In this document: positions 36,099 through 44,058 of the stretch, one piece after another
How positions within the stretch are numbered: the stretch's first letter is position 1
How the letters are laid out: every line of letters starts with the position of its first letter
Assembly (NCBI GenBank): GCA_031292565.1
Contig: JARLGW010000012.1
Coordinates: 372,001-436,000 of the forward strand
Length of the DNA stretch: 64,000 nucleotides
Origin: Paludibacteraceae bacterium
Lineage (GTDB): Bacteria > Bacteroidota > Bacteroidia > Bacteroidales > Paludibacteraceae
Direction: 5' to 3'
Notes under the pieces: generated by a model
The model's database searches: none
What the model was told of the DNA's origin: nothing
What the model saw: the letters and a program-made list of their open reading frames with translations, nothing else
Made by a program: the position numbers and the translations under genes

Positions 36099-37058
36099 TT
36101 AGTTAATATAATGATAGGTAGTGGTTCGTCCGTCTCCCTTTTTTAGCAAGATGTTGTCTGTTGTGGCTTGTTTCAAATCCCTACTGGCTGTTGCCGTGGA
36201 AATTCCTTTAAAATGCCGCAGGTAATCCGAACGGCTAAATGCCTTCTGTCCGATGTAGGTTTTAAATAATTCTATTCTGTCCGTGGTTGTTACATGTATG
36301 TTTTGCCCTTGTAGCAACTCATCCAAACTGGCATCTATGATCCCTAATAAGAATTCGATAAAAGGTGTGGAGCTGCCCAAGCTATCGGCTTTTCCCAACA
36401 CTTCGTAATAGCTCGCCTGATTCTTTTTTATCAACGATTCTATGGGCAAAAATTCAAACACGGGGTTCACCGTGCGTAATATAACCGTTTGCCAGAGCCT
36501 TCCCATCCGCCCGTTGCCATCCGTGAACGGGTGGATAAATTCAAATTCGTAATGAAACACGCAACTTTTTATCAGCAGGATGTCTGGGTCGTTTTCTAAA
36601 TAATCGAACAAATCATGGAGTAATGGCGATAGCATTTCACTTGGAGGAGCCAAATGAGTAATAGCTTCGCCACGGGCTATGCCCACGGCTGTGGTGCGCA
36701 GCTTTCCGGCTTTGCCTACCAACCCGTGCATCAACGTTTGATGTGCTTGAAGCAAGGCGTCCAGTCGGAATGGGTTGTATTCCCCAATTCGTTCGTAAGC
36801 CGCGATGGCATTTTTCACTTCCAGTATATCTTTTTCGGGAGCAAGCACGTGCTTATTTTCCAACACCGCCGTTACTTGTTCTATGGTAAGCGTGTTACCT
36901 TCTATTTCCAGCGATGATTGTATGGTGCGCACGCGGTTCTTCTTTCGCAGTTCGGTGGGAGCCTTATGCAAAAATGCGGATTTAACCTCCCCCAGTTTCT
37001 CTGAAATAGAGGAGGTTAGCGATAATATTTGCGGGGTGATTTGATAAGGCGGCTTCAT
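36099..37058 (-). CDS. Fic-family AMPylase-type protein, canonical active site
   Basis: The 319 residues hold a class II Fic arrangement: an N-terminal inhibitory helix with SLEIEGN (S49, E53, G54), the Fic core with the full motif HPFTDGNGR at residues 176-184, and a C-terminal winged helix (YLRHFKGISTATASRDLKQATTDNILLKKGDGRTTTYHYI). Fic enzymes usually transfer AMP to a target hydroxyl; the N-terminal Glu blocks ATP binding until relieved. The target is unknown. It lies upstream of the cyclophilin gene in the same direction. Confidence 0.93.
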   Translation of the reverse strand: MKPPYQITPQILSLTSSISEKLGEVKSAFLHKAPTELRKKNRVRTIQSSLEIEGNTLTIEQVTAVLENKHVLAPEKDILEVKNAIAAYERIGEYNPFRLDALLQAHQTLMHGLVGKAGKLRTTAVGIARGEAITHLAPPSEMLSPLLHDLFDYLENDPDILLIKSCVFHYEFEFIHPFTDGNGRMGRLWQTVILRTVNPVFEFLPIESLIKKNQASYYEVLGKADSLGSSTPFIEFLLGIIDASLDELLQGQNIHVTTTDRIELFKTYIGQKAFSRSDYLRHFKGISTATASRDLKQATTDNILLKKGDGRTTTYHYIN

Positions 37059-37477
37059 CGGCTGATAGTATCATTTGATAGCATCAAAGGTACGGATAGT
37101 TTTCCGATTAGAAAAATCGGAGCGCAAAGTTACACATCCTTAGCCGGATTGGCAAGGAGAAATTTACAGCTTGAGTTCAGTCACAGGGTGCGGCATCCTC
37201 GTTTAGGTAGTGGAGGGTATAGATATTATCAGAGAGAGCAGCCTGAAAGGCTACTTTAGTTCAGCCCAAGGCAAGCGAAGCGACACCTTGGGTTACATGT
37301 CAATGAGTATTTTTGCAGGCTGTAAGCCTAGGTTAACAGTTATATTAAGTTGTCCTTACAGGACGCTGGGTTTTGGCTTGTCTATTTCCCAAGGTGTTGC
37401 CTTGGGCTGAAATAAATTGGGCTTTCAGCCTGAAAACATATTTTATGTGAATTGAAAAATCTATTTTGACGAAAAAA
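37059..37477. repeat. Cluster of small palindromes between fic and the nuclease-like gene
   Basis: No gene. It carries at least six short inverted repeats: AGCCTGAAAGGCT (37240), CCCAAGGC...ACCTTGGG (37263-37294), AGGCTGTAAGCCT (37317), GTCCTTACAGGAC (37352), CCCAAGGTGTTGCCTTGGG (37388) and GGCTTTCAGCC (37420). Such AGCCCAAGG- and GCCTGAAAGGC-type units resemble REP-like noncoding repeats of environmental Bacteroidota. The track ORFs at 37029 and 37210 are artefacts of these repeats. Confidence 0.65.
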
Positions 37478-38698
37478 TTATCTTTTATCAAAATGAAAAG
37501 CCATAATTTCGACCTGAACTTCTTTGTTTTTGTCTTGAGGTAAATGAAAAATATAAGAAAAGGAGGATTCACCTCTAGCTTTTAAGGTTCGAATATAATA
37601 AGGATGATTTAGAGTTTCTGATTTGATAACATCAAGAACATTTGTAAAATCGACATTATCGACGAAGAGAATAACTGCTACTTTCGAATCTCGCCAAGTT
37701 AAGTATCTATCAAAAAGTTGTGAGATTGCTTTTATATATTCTGACTGTCCATGCCAAAATTTACATTCAGCTATAAATAAATTGGTTCCGTCTTCTGCGT
37801 ATTTAAGAATTATATCAGCTTTTCCACTTCGATTAAATGTTTCACCAGTGGCTGTAGTTCCTTCGTATCTAGTTTCTAATATAAATAGAAATTGATCTCT
37901 GATCCCTTCCTCATCTTTACCAATATATAATGCAGGTTTTTTCTCCATGCTTTTCCCTGAATTATAAATAACGGTTAATATATCATTATACATTTCTTGA
38001 CTCATAGATGGTACAGAATTAAATTCTTTACCTTTTGAAATTTGAGGTTGAGAAATTATTTTTTTCTTTAATACGGGTGCTGAAAAGATTGCTTCTGTAT
38101 CTGAATTTGTTTTTACATTTATTGCTGCAAAAAAATCATTTTCACTTTTATATTTATTTTTTTCCTGTAAAAACATTGAACGAACAGTATTTTCAAAAGA
38201 AGAATTAAAGTTCGCAATATTTTTATTAAGATTATCAATATTGGCAAATGCACTTGAGTAACACTGAGATTTAATTTGTTTAAATTCTTCCGGATCTTGT
38301 TTGTATATTTTAAATGTAAAAGAAACTCTATTTGAACTATTATCTATTTCAAGAGGATAAGAAGTTAATGTGTAAGGATTAGATTGAACTCTAAACAAAA
38401 TTGCAGATCCACTAAATTGATATGTTATAGTAAAAATGTATACATCGCTAATATAATACCGACCAAACATATCTTTTCGTTCCTCCTTGCTAGTAATGGG
38501 ATCTGAAATCAATTCTGATTCATTGATAACTTTTAAAGGTTCAAGGTTGTATTTATTAATTAAATAATCAAGATATTCATTTTCATCAACTTTTAGAATA
38601 TAATCTTTACTTTTTGATAGTATTTCTTGTTTTATAGTATTATACCATATCTCAGGAAATTCCAGCCCTCTTATTTCGCTAAATGATTCTACTCTCAT
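37478..38698 (-). CDS. PD-(D/E)XK nuclease-like protein of unknown function
   Basis: A 406-residue protein that I cannot place in a named family. The last third has a nuclease-type core: Glu at about 264 (GKDEEGIRDQF), then SGKADIILKY with D295, then LFIAECKFWHG giving E311 and K313, then ISQLFDRYLTW with a Q-x-x-x-Y-like motif. This is the E-D-ExK layout of restriction-endonuclease-like enzymes. The N-terminal 250 residues have no recognisable domain. Codon use is much more AT-rich than in its neighbours, suggesting transfer. No methylase is adjacent, so it would be an orphan nuclease, perhaps defensive. Confidence 0.72.
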   Translation of the reverse strand: MRVESFSEIRGLEFPEIWYNTIKQEILSKSKDYILKVDENEYLDYLINKYNLEPLKVINESELISDPITSKEERKDMFGRYYISDVYIFTITYQFSGSAILFRVQSNPYTLTSYPLEIDNSSNRVSFTFKIYKQDPEEFKQIKSQCYSSAFANIDNLNKNIANFNSSFENTVRSMFLQEKNKYKSENDFFAAINVKTNSDTEAIFSAPVLKKKIISQPQISKGKEFNSVPSMSQEMYNDILTVIYNSGKSMEKKPALYIGKDEEGIRDQFLFILETRYEGTTATGETFNRSGKADIILKYAEDGTNLFIAECKFWHGQSEYIKAISQLFDRYLTWRDSKVAVILFVDNVDFTNVLDVIKSETLNHPYYIRTLKARGESSFSYIFHLPQDKNKEVQVEIMAFHFDKR

Positions 38699-38823
38699 GT
38701 TTTCTAATGTATTTGATATTTTATATTATTGTGAATGTCTGTGTGAGGCAAATGTTTTATATCTTCTTCAAATATAAATACTCCTATCTAAACTTAATGC
38801 AATTTATCTATTTAATTTTCTTT

Positions 38824-38856
38824 CAGACCTTCCATATCTTGAAGATATGGAAGGTC
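38824..38856. repeat. 33-base palindrome upstream of the degenerate fic gene
   Basis: AGACCTTCCATATCTT-G-AAGATATGGAAGGTCT, with perfect 16-base arms. It shares the (A)ACCTT-CCA outer bases with the palindrome on the other side of the gene. It has no strong T run on the plus strand, so a repeat is as likely as a terminator. Confidence 0.7.
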
Positions 38857-38919
38857 TTATGAAATTTGTCATTTTTCCGACAAACAAATTCTTCCCCAAG
38901 TCTTTATTTTTGGACAATT

Positions 38920-39927
38920 ATGGGAAGAAGAAAAATTGTTATCACCCCCGAATTTACGATTACGAGCAACATGGTGAATCTGTTGGCTGAAATTACCAAA
39001 ATGCTTACACGGTTGGAATACCTGCCGCGGATGGATTTGCCCCTGCGTCGCACGATGCGCCTACAAACCATTCAAGGCATGCTCGCTATAGATGGCATCG
39101 GGATGCCGATGGAACTCATAGCGGCTATCCGAGACAATAAACACGACATACTTACACCCCTGGATATTGAGGTGCGGAATGCCATCAAGGTTTACCGGGA
39201 GGCGGATGCCGCACGATGGAATTTGTTTTCGGTATCAACGATGAATTATATCCACAAAATGCTTATGCCCGGTGGCATGAGCGAATATACCAAAGGCATG
39301 ATATGCGGTGTGGGCATTGACACGGATGGAATAGTTACCAGAAGAAACCTGCCGGCGGATAAAATTTCGGATTTGATAGCCAACCTCTTGGAGTCGTTGA
39401 AAGATACCATGGTGCATCCGCTTATTGCCGTGCCCGCGTTTCACTACGAGTTAGAGCATATACACCCGTTTGCACTTGGCAATAGCCGTGTGGGCTGGCT
39501 GTGGCAAATGCTTTTGCTGAAAAGCTGGAACAAGCTATTTGCCTACTTCCCCGTGGAACAAATGATTTATAAAGATCGAGAACATTACGTGTCGATGACG
39601 AATTATAGCACCGAAACAGGCGATTGCGCACACTACATAGAGTTTATGCTCCATGAAATTCTCGACACCATGAACCAGGTAATTTTCACCCTGGAAACTA
39701 CCCAAGAAACTACCCGAAAAGTTACCCAAGAAACTACCCTGAAAACTACCCGAGAAAAGATACTTGAGGTGCTAAAAAACAGGCCTAAAACGAGTAAAAA
39801 TGAACTAGCCTGTTTATTAGACTGCTCGCCCGACCTGATAAAATATCACATGCAAAAACTTATTAATGATGGGGTTATAGCCAGGGTAGGCTCTACCAAG
39901 GGTGGCCGATGGGAAGTGTGCCAATAG
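38920..39927 (+). CDS. Degenerate Fic-fold protein with DNA-binding tail
   Basis: A 335-residue Fic homologue whose motif reads HPFALGNSR (182-190): the acidic residue is Leu and a Gly is Ser. The region matching the inhibitory helix of the other Fic reads QGMLAIDGIG instead of QSSLEIEGN, so the Glu is Asp and the Ser is Met. AMP transfer is therefore doubtful. The C-terminus has a four-residue ETTx repeat and a winged helix (TSKNELACLLDCSPDLIKYHMQKLINDGVIARVG). I start at the ATG at 38920 (MGRRKIVITPEF), not the upstream track start. It could act as a regulator or a pseudo-enzyme. Confidence 0.85.
   Translation: MGRRKIVITPEFTITSNMVNLLAEITKMLTRLEYLPRMDLPLRRTMRLQTIQGMLAIDGIGMPMELIAAIRDNKHDILTPLDIEVRNAIKVYREADAARWNLFSVSTMNYIHKMLMPGGMSEYTKGMICGVGIDTDGIVTRRNLPADKISDLIANLLESLKDTMVHPLIAVPAFHYELEHIHPFALGNSRVGWLWQMLLLKSWNKLFAYFPVEQMIYKDREHYVSMTNYSTETGDCAHYIEFMLHEILDTMNQVIFTLETTQETTRKVTQETTLKTTREKILEVLKNRPKTSKNELACLLDCSPDLIKYHMQKLINDGVIARVGSTKGGRWEVCQ
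39694..39757 (+). repeat. In-frame 12-base tandem repeat inside the degenerate fic gene
   Basis: About five copies of GAAACTACCCRA-type units encode ETTQ-ETTR-KVTQ-ETTL-KTTR. The period is a multiple of three, so copy-number change would alter linker length without shifting the frame. Confidence 0.8.
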
Positions 39928-39992
39928 CGGTTGGCATTTTGGGGTTTACCGAAACAGGAAAAGTATCCTATAAAAAACTTGTCTTTTCAATG

Positions 39993-40023
39993 AACCTTTC
40001 CAAGTATTCAAAACTTGGAAGGG
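39993..40023. repeat. Palindrome downstream of the degenerate fic gene
   Basis: AACCTTTCCAAGT-ATTCAAA-ACTTGGAAGGGTT, near-perfect arms. With the 38824 palindrome it brackets the fic gene. The CCTTCCAAGT...ACTTGGAAGG type is reminiscent of dispersed Bacteroidota palindromes. Confidence 0.65.
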
Positions 40024-40088
40024 TTACACGAGAACGAATCCGTTTGATATATAATTTATTCCATTTACCAGAGTTCGGGGCAAATCCG

Positions 40089-40096
40089 TATCTTTG
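40089..40096 (+). promoter_or_regulatory. -7 box of the M16 peptidase gene
   Basis: TATCTTTG, 19 bases before the ATG; no matching -33 box is evident. Confidence 0.4.
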
Positions 40097-40115
40097 TGGT
40101 CTAAATTTGTAATTC

Positions 40116-41336
40116 ATGTTTTACCAAACACATACACTGCCAAACGGCATCCGTTTGGTGCACAAACCGGATGATTCACCCGTGGCTTATTGTGGAATGG
40201 CCATCAACACGGGTACGCGCGATGAGGCTGAAAACGAGCAGGGTATGGCTCACTTTATTGAGCACATGCTGTTTAAAGGAACCCGGAAGCGCAGGGCTTC
40301 GCATATTATCAACCGCCTGGAGGATGTGGGCGGGGAGCTCAATGCCTATACCAACAAGGAGGAAACATTTGTTTACTCCATCATACTGAAAGAGGATTTT
40401 GAGCGGGCAATGGAGCTTACGGCCGACATCGTGTTCAACTCCGTGTTCCCCGAAAATGAGATTGCGAAAGAGGTGGATGTAATACTGGACGAGATACAGT
40501 CGTACAACGACAGTCCGTCCGAACTGATATTTGATGATTTTGAAGAATTGATATTTGCCAATAGCCCTATTGGTCGTAATATCCTAGGCAAGGCCGATTT
40601 GCTGAAAAACTATACTCGTGAAGATGCCGCACGCTTTATTGCCAACAATTACCACACGGACGAGATGGTGTTCTTCTCCCTTGGCAAATTGGATTTTAAA
40701 AAGCTGGTGCTTTGGGCTGAAAAATATTTGGGTGGCTACCCGGCTTCGCTTCGCCCCTACAAGCGTGAAGTGCCCGAACTGTACGTGCCACAGGTGGTAA
40801 CCACGCACAAAGATACACATCAAATACACTTGATGATGGGTAATAGAGCTTACCCGCTGAATCACCCCGACCGATTGGGGCTGTATTTGCTCAACAATAT
40901 AATAGGGGGGCCGGGTATGAATAGCTTGCTCAACCTATCGTTGCGCGAACGAAACGGCTTGGCATACAATATAGAGTCCAGCTACTCCGGTTACACCGAT
41001 ACGGGCGTTTTTAGTATTTACCTGGGTTCCGACCCCAAGAACAAGGAGAAGTGTGTGAAGCTAATCTATCAGGAGCTAAAAAAGCTCAGAGAAGTAAAGC
41101 TCCCGGATGTGAAGCTGGCGAAATTTAAAAAACAGATGATGGGGCAACTCGCCATCTCGTCGGAAAACAAGGAGAGTATGGCATTAAACCTAGGCAAAAG
41201 CTTTTTGCATTTCAACTATATGGAGAGCTCAGAAGAGATACAGAAACGATTGGCCGATATTGATGCTGCTAAGATACAAGCTATTGCCAACGAGGTGCTG
41301 GATGAAAAACAAATGACAAGCCTGCTTTTCTTTTAA
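40116..41336 (+). CDS. M16-family zinc peptidase
   Basis: A 406-residue insulinase-type metallopeptidase. The inverted zinc motif HFIEHMLFKGT is intact, and the third ligand is in KEVDVILDEI. The second domain (RDRLGLYLLNNIIGGPGMNSLLNLSLRERNGLAYNIESSYSGY) carries the RNGLAY substrate-binding segment. No signal peptide is seen, so it is cytoplasmic or processed oddly. Length fits the single-repeat bacterial PqqL/MPP-like proteins. The O-methyltransferase gene follows after 11 bases. Confidence 0.93.
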   Translation: MFYQTHTLPNGIRLVHKPDDSPVAYCGMAINTGTRDEAENEQGMAHFIEHMLFKGTRKRRASHIINRLEDVGGELNAYTNKEETFVYSIILKEDFERAMELTADIVFNSVFPENEIAKEVDVILDEIQSYNDSPSELIFDDFEELIFANSPIGRNILGKADLLKNYTREDAARFIANNYHTDEMVFFSLGKLDFKKLVLWAEKYLGGYPASLRPYKREVPELYVPQVVTTHKDTHQIHLMMGNRAYPLNHPDRLGLYLLNNIIGGPGMNSLLNLSLRERNGLAYNIESSYSGYTDTGVFSIYLGSDPKNKEKCVKLIYQELKKLREVKLPDVKLAKFKKQMMGQLAISSENKESMALNLGKSFLHFNYMESSEEIQKRLADIDAAKIQAIANEVLDEKQMTSLLFF

Positions 41337-41347
41337 AATAATGATGT

Positions 41348-41983
41348 ATGGAAGATTCTCTTTATCAATATATATTAGATCATTCGGACAAGGAGCCGGA
41401 GTTGCTACAGAAGCTAGATAGGCAGACTCATGTAACCACCATTAATCCACGTATGCTATCAGGCCACCTGCAAGGGCGCATACTGAAAATGATAACCCAA
41501 ATGGTGGGTGCTAAAACGGTGTTGGAGTTGGGCACGTTTACCGGGTATTCTGCCCTGTGCTTTGCCGAGGGACTGCCGGATGATGGCATTGTGCACACCA
41601 TTGATGACAACGACGAGCTAGAGGAATTTGCACAAGGCTTTTTCGCACAATCCGAGCACGGGTATAAAATAGTGCAACACATCGGCAAGGCATTGGAGGT
41701 TATCCCTACCATTGAGGCGCGGTTTGATTTGGTTTTTTTGGATGCTGATAAGCGGGAGTATTTGGAGTATTACCAAGCGGTATTTGACAAGGTGCACACG
41801 GGTGGATATATCCTGGCCGACAACACGCTGTGGGATGGCAAGGTGGTGCAACCCGTGGCGCACAACGACAAGCAAACCATCGCGGTGCTGGAATTTAATG
41901 ACTTCGTGGCCAACGACCCTCGCGTGGAAACGGTGATTTTGCCCTTGCGCGACGGCTTGACGCTGATACGAAAAAATAGTTAA
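41348..41983 (+). CDS. SAM-dependent O-methyltransferase (class I, COMT-like)
   Basis: A 211-residue enzyme of the catechol O-methyltransferase-like family. Motifs are GAKTVLELGTFTGYSALCFAEGLPDDG for SAM, then FDLVFLDADKREYLEYYQAVF and YILADNTLWDGKV, the metal-binding Asp/Asn set. Possible substrates are catechols or modified tRNA bases; none can be assigned. It is probably co-transcribed with the M16 peptidase gene. Confidence 0.92.
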   Translation: MEDSLYQYILDHSDKEPELLQKLDRQTHVTTINPRMLSGHLQGRILKMITQMVGAKTVLELGTFTGYSALCFAEGLPDDGIVHTIDDNDELEEFAQGFFAQSEHGYKIVQHIGKALEVIPTIEARFDLVFLDADKREYLEYYQAVFDKVHTGGYILADNTLWDGKVVQPVAHNDKQTIAVLEFNDFVANDPRVETVILPLRDGLTLIRKNS

Positions 41984-41986
41984 AGG

Positions 41987-42100
41987 TAGCCCCTAAATCC
42001 CCTGAAGGGGACTTTGGGTTAGCCCAAACTGTTTGTATTTTCGGGTTGCCTCCTTTAAGGAAAGCGAAGGTCATGACTAACGGGAATAATTAGGGGTTGT
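41987..42100. repeat. Repeat-like element with outer and inner inverted repeats
   Basis: GTAGCCCCTAA at one end is mirrored by TTAGGGGTTG at the other, enclosing the hairpin TCCCCTGAAGGGGA and a GGGTTAGCCC unit. There is no ORF. It looks like a dispersed Bacteroidota intergenic repeat; copy number cannot be judged from one copy. Confidence 0.5.
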
Positions 42101-42169
42101 GTAATTTAAGACATAAAGAATACCATTTTATGAAGTGTTAATCTATAAATTATTTTATTTTTGCATAAG

Positions 42170-42592
42170 ATGAAGAAATACATTTACGAACTTAAACTAA
42201 AGGTACGCGACTACGAGTGCGACTTGCAAGGTATTGTAAATAATTCGGTGTATCAGAATTATTTAGAGCATACCCGCCATGAATTTATGTTGGCAAATAA
42301 TGTGAGTTTTGCCGATTTGCACAACCGTGGTATTGATGCTGTGGTGGCACGGGTTAACATTGAATACAAGAATTCGCTTCGTCCCGGAGATGAGTTTTTG
42401 TCCTGTTTGTATGTAAGAAAAGAAGGTATTAAATACACGTTCTATCAAGATATTTATCGGTTGCCGGATGAAAAAATTTGCATCAAGGCAAAGATTGATT
42501 CGGTGGCTGTAGTGAATGGCAAGCTAGGCCATTGCTTGGAATTGGATGAATTTGCCGCTGAGTCGGAAGATATGTTGAACAATCAAAATTGA
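42170..42592 (+). CDS. Acyl-CoA thioesterase (4HBT/YbgC-like hot-dog fold)
   Basis: A 140-residue single hot-dog protein. The motif RDYECDLQGIVNNSVYQNYLEHTRHEFM is the 4-hydroxybenzoyl-CoA thioesterase/YbgC pattern, except that Asn takes the place of Tyr/His after IV. It probably hydrolyses acyl-CoA or acyl-ACP. The track ORF begins at a TTG; I use the ATG (MKKYIYELKLK). A TATTTTTG box lies just upstream. The MIP18-type gene follows after seven bases. Confidence 0.88.
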   Translation: MKKYIYELKLKVRDYECDLQGIVNNSVYQNYLEHTRHEFMLANNVSFADLHNRGIDAVVARVNIEYKNSLRPGDEFLSCLYVRKEGIKYTFYQDIYRLPDEKICIKAKIDSVAVVNGKLGHCLELDEFAAESEDMLNNQN

Positions 42593-42599
42593 AAAAATT

Positions 42600-42914
42600 A
42601 TGAGCGATTTCCTGGAATTGGAAGAGAAAGTGGTGAAGATGCTGAAAACGGTATTCGACCCCGAAATCCCGGTAAATATATACGACTTGGGATTGATATA
42701 TAAATTGGAAATAGATGATGCCGGAGTGGCTAACATAGATATGACCTTGACTGCACCCAATTGCCCTGCAGCCGACTTCATCGTGGAAGACGTGCGCTTT
42801 AGAGTGGAAAGCGTGGAGGGTGTAAACGGCGTGAAAATTAATCTCGTATTTGAGCCAAGTTGGAATCGGGATATGATGAGTGAGGAAGCTAAATTAGAAC
42901 TTGGATTTTTATAG
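42600..42914 (+). CDS. MIP18/DUF59-family iron-sulfur assembly protein (SufT-like)
   Basis: A 104-residue protein with VFDPEIPVNIYDLGLIYKLEI and the Cys segment MTLTAPNCPAADFIVEDV, both hallmarks of the DUF59 family that helps mature Fe-S proteins. It is a free-standing domain, the form annotated SufT in Bacteroidota. No suf genes are beside it. It sits between a thioesterase gene and lpxH, all co-directional within about 15 bases of each other. Confidence 0.9.
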   Translation: MSDFLELEEKVVKMLKTVFDPEIPVNIYDLGLIYKLEIDDAGVANIDMTLTAPNCPAADFIVEDVRFRVESVEGVNGVKINLVFEPSWNRDMMSEEAKLELGFL

Positions 42915-42929
42915 TTTACCTAATTTTGA

Positions 42930-43673
42930 ATGAAGAAGACCTATTTTCTTTCCGATGCACATTTGGGTGCGTTGGTTATTAAAGACCAGCGAGCGCATGA
43001 AATGCGTCTAGTTAATTTTTTGGATAGCATTAAGCACGACGCCGAGGCTGTCTATTTACTGGGCGACATGTTCGACTTTTGGTACGAGTATAAACTCGTG
43101 GTACCCAAGGGTCATGTACGTTTTTTAGGAAAATTGGCCGAACTGGTGGACATGGGTATCGACGTGCATTTTTTTATTGGCAACCACGATATTTGGACCT
43201 TTGGTTATCTGGAAAAAGAAATAGGCTTGAAGGTGCACCGCGAACCAGAAGAGATAAACATACACGGGAAAAACTTTTTTCTAGCGCATGGCGATGGGCT
43301 TTATGATAAGAGCTTAGGCTTCAAGATTATCCGTTGGATTTTCCACAATCGTGCCTTGCAGGTATGGTACACGTGGGTTCCGCCTCGCATTGGGTTGGCG
43401 TTTGGCTACTTGTGGTCAAAAAATAATCGCATAAACGATGTTGAAAAAGACTACAGTTATATGGGGGAGGATAAGGAGCATTTAGTGCTGTTTGCTAAAG
43501 AATACTCCGAAACTCATCCGGTGGATTATTTTCTGTTTGGGCATAGACATATCCTGCTCGACCTGCAACTTAAAAACAAGAGCCGGGTAGTAATTATCGG
43601 CGATTGGTTCGAGCATTTCTCCTATGCCGTGTTTGATGGCAACGAGCTTACTTTGGAGCAGCTGGAAGCTTAG
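42930..43673 (+). CDS. lpxH: UDP-2,3-diacylglucosamine diphosphatase
   Basis: This calcineurin-like phosphoesterase makes lipid X in lipid A synthesis at the inner membrane. All metal motifs are seen: YFLSDAHLGA, YLLGDMFDFWYEY, FFIGNHDIWTF, FLAHGDGLYD and FLFGHRHI. The 247 residues are the normal length. Lipid A production agrees with a Gram-negative envelope. Confidence 0.94.
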   Translation: MKKTYFLSDAHLGALVIKDQRAHEMRLVNFLDSIKHDAEAVYLLGDMFDFWYEYKLVVPKGHVRFLGKLAELVDMGIDVHFFIGNHDIWTFGYLEKEIGLKVHREPEEINIHGKNFFLAHGDGLYDKSLGFKIIRWIFHNRALQVWYTWVPPRIGLAFGYLWSKNNRINDVEKDYSYMGEDKEHLVLFAKEYSETHPVDYFLFGHRHILLDLQLKNKSRVVIIGDWFEHFSYAVFDGNELTLEQLEA

Positions 43674-43677
43674 AGAT

Positions 43678-44058
43678 TCAATTCATCATTGCCAATGCTC
43701 CGCCGGTAATAAAAGCGGCCACCCACCACACGAAAGCATAACGGGAGTAAAGATGTAAGCCTTTTTTCACAGGTGTTGTTCCCCCGTTTTTTATCCTGAA
43801 CTGCCACAGGGAAATGCAATCAATTAGCATGGCCAGTAAGGCGGAATAACCAATTAACCCGTGTAAAGTAATCAGCCCCTTGGATGAACCGGCTACCATA
43901 AACAGGGTGGCTGTAATATCGGCCAACACGCCGAAGGAGATAAATGTGAGTACGGGAATGCTAACAACCCGTTTACGTTGTTCTAAAAAAACACCTAGCG
44001 CGTAACTTAGTAATGCCACGGCTACTACTTGTGAACCAATAATGAGGTATGTATTCAT
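43678..44058 (-). CDS. Four-helix membrane protein of unknown function
   Basis: A 126-residue protein with four hydrophobic helices and short loops, ending in AFITGGALAMMN. It resembles small conserved families such as TIGR03987, but I am not certain. There is no signal peptide or motif to suggest a reaction. It overlaps the YjbR-like gene by four bases, so it is co-translated with it, and the YraN gene lies just upstream in the same unit. Confidence 0.7.
   Translation of the reverse strand: MNTYLIIGSQVVAVALLSYALGVFLEQRKRVVSIPVLTFISFGVLADITATLFMVAGSSKGLITLHGLIGYSALLAMLIDCISLWQFRIKNGGTTPVKKGLHLYSRYAFVWWVAAFITGGALAMMN

Noticed and set aside
37029-37410. ORFs at 37029-37259 and 37210-37410 on the plus strand
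   Set aside because: They run through palindromic repeats, have no protein-like composition and overlap the fic start; typical artefacts.
39694-39757. Possible CRISPR-like repeat array
   Set aside because: The units are 12 bases, contiguous, in frame and inside a coding gene, with no spacers.
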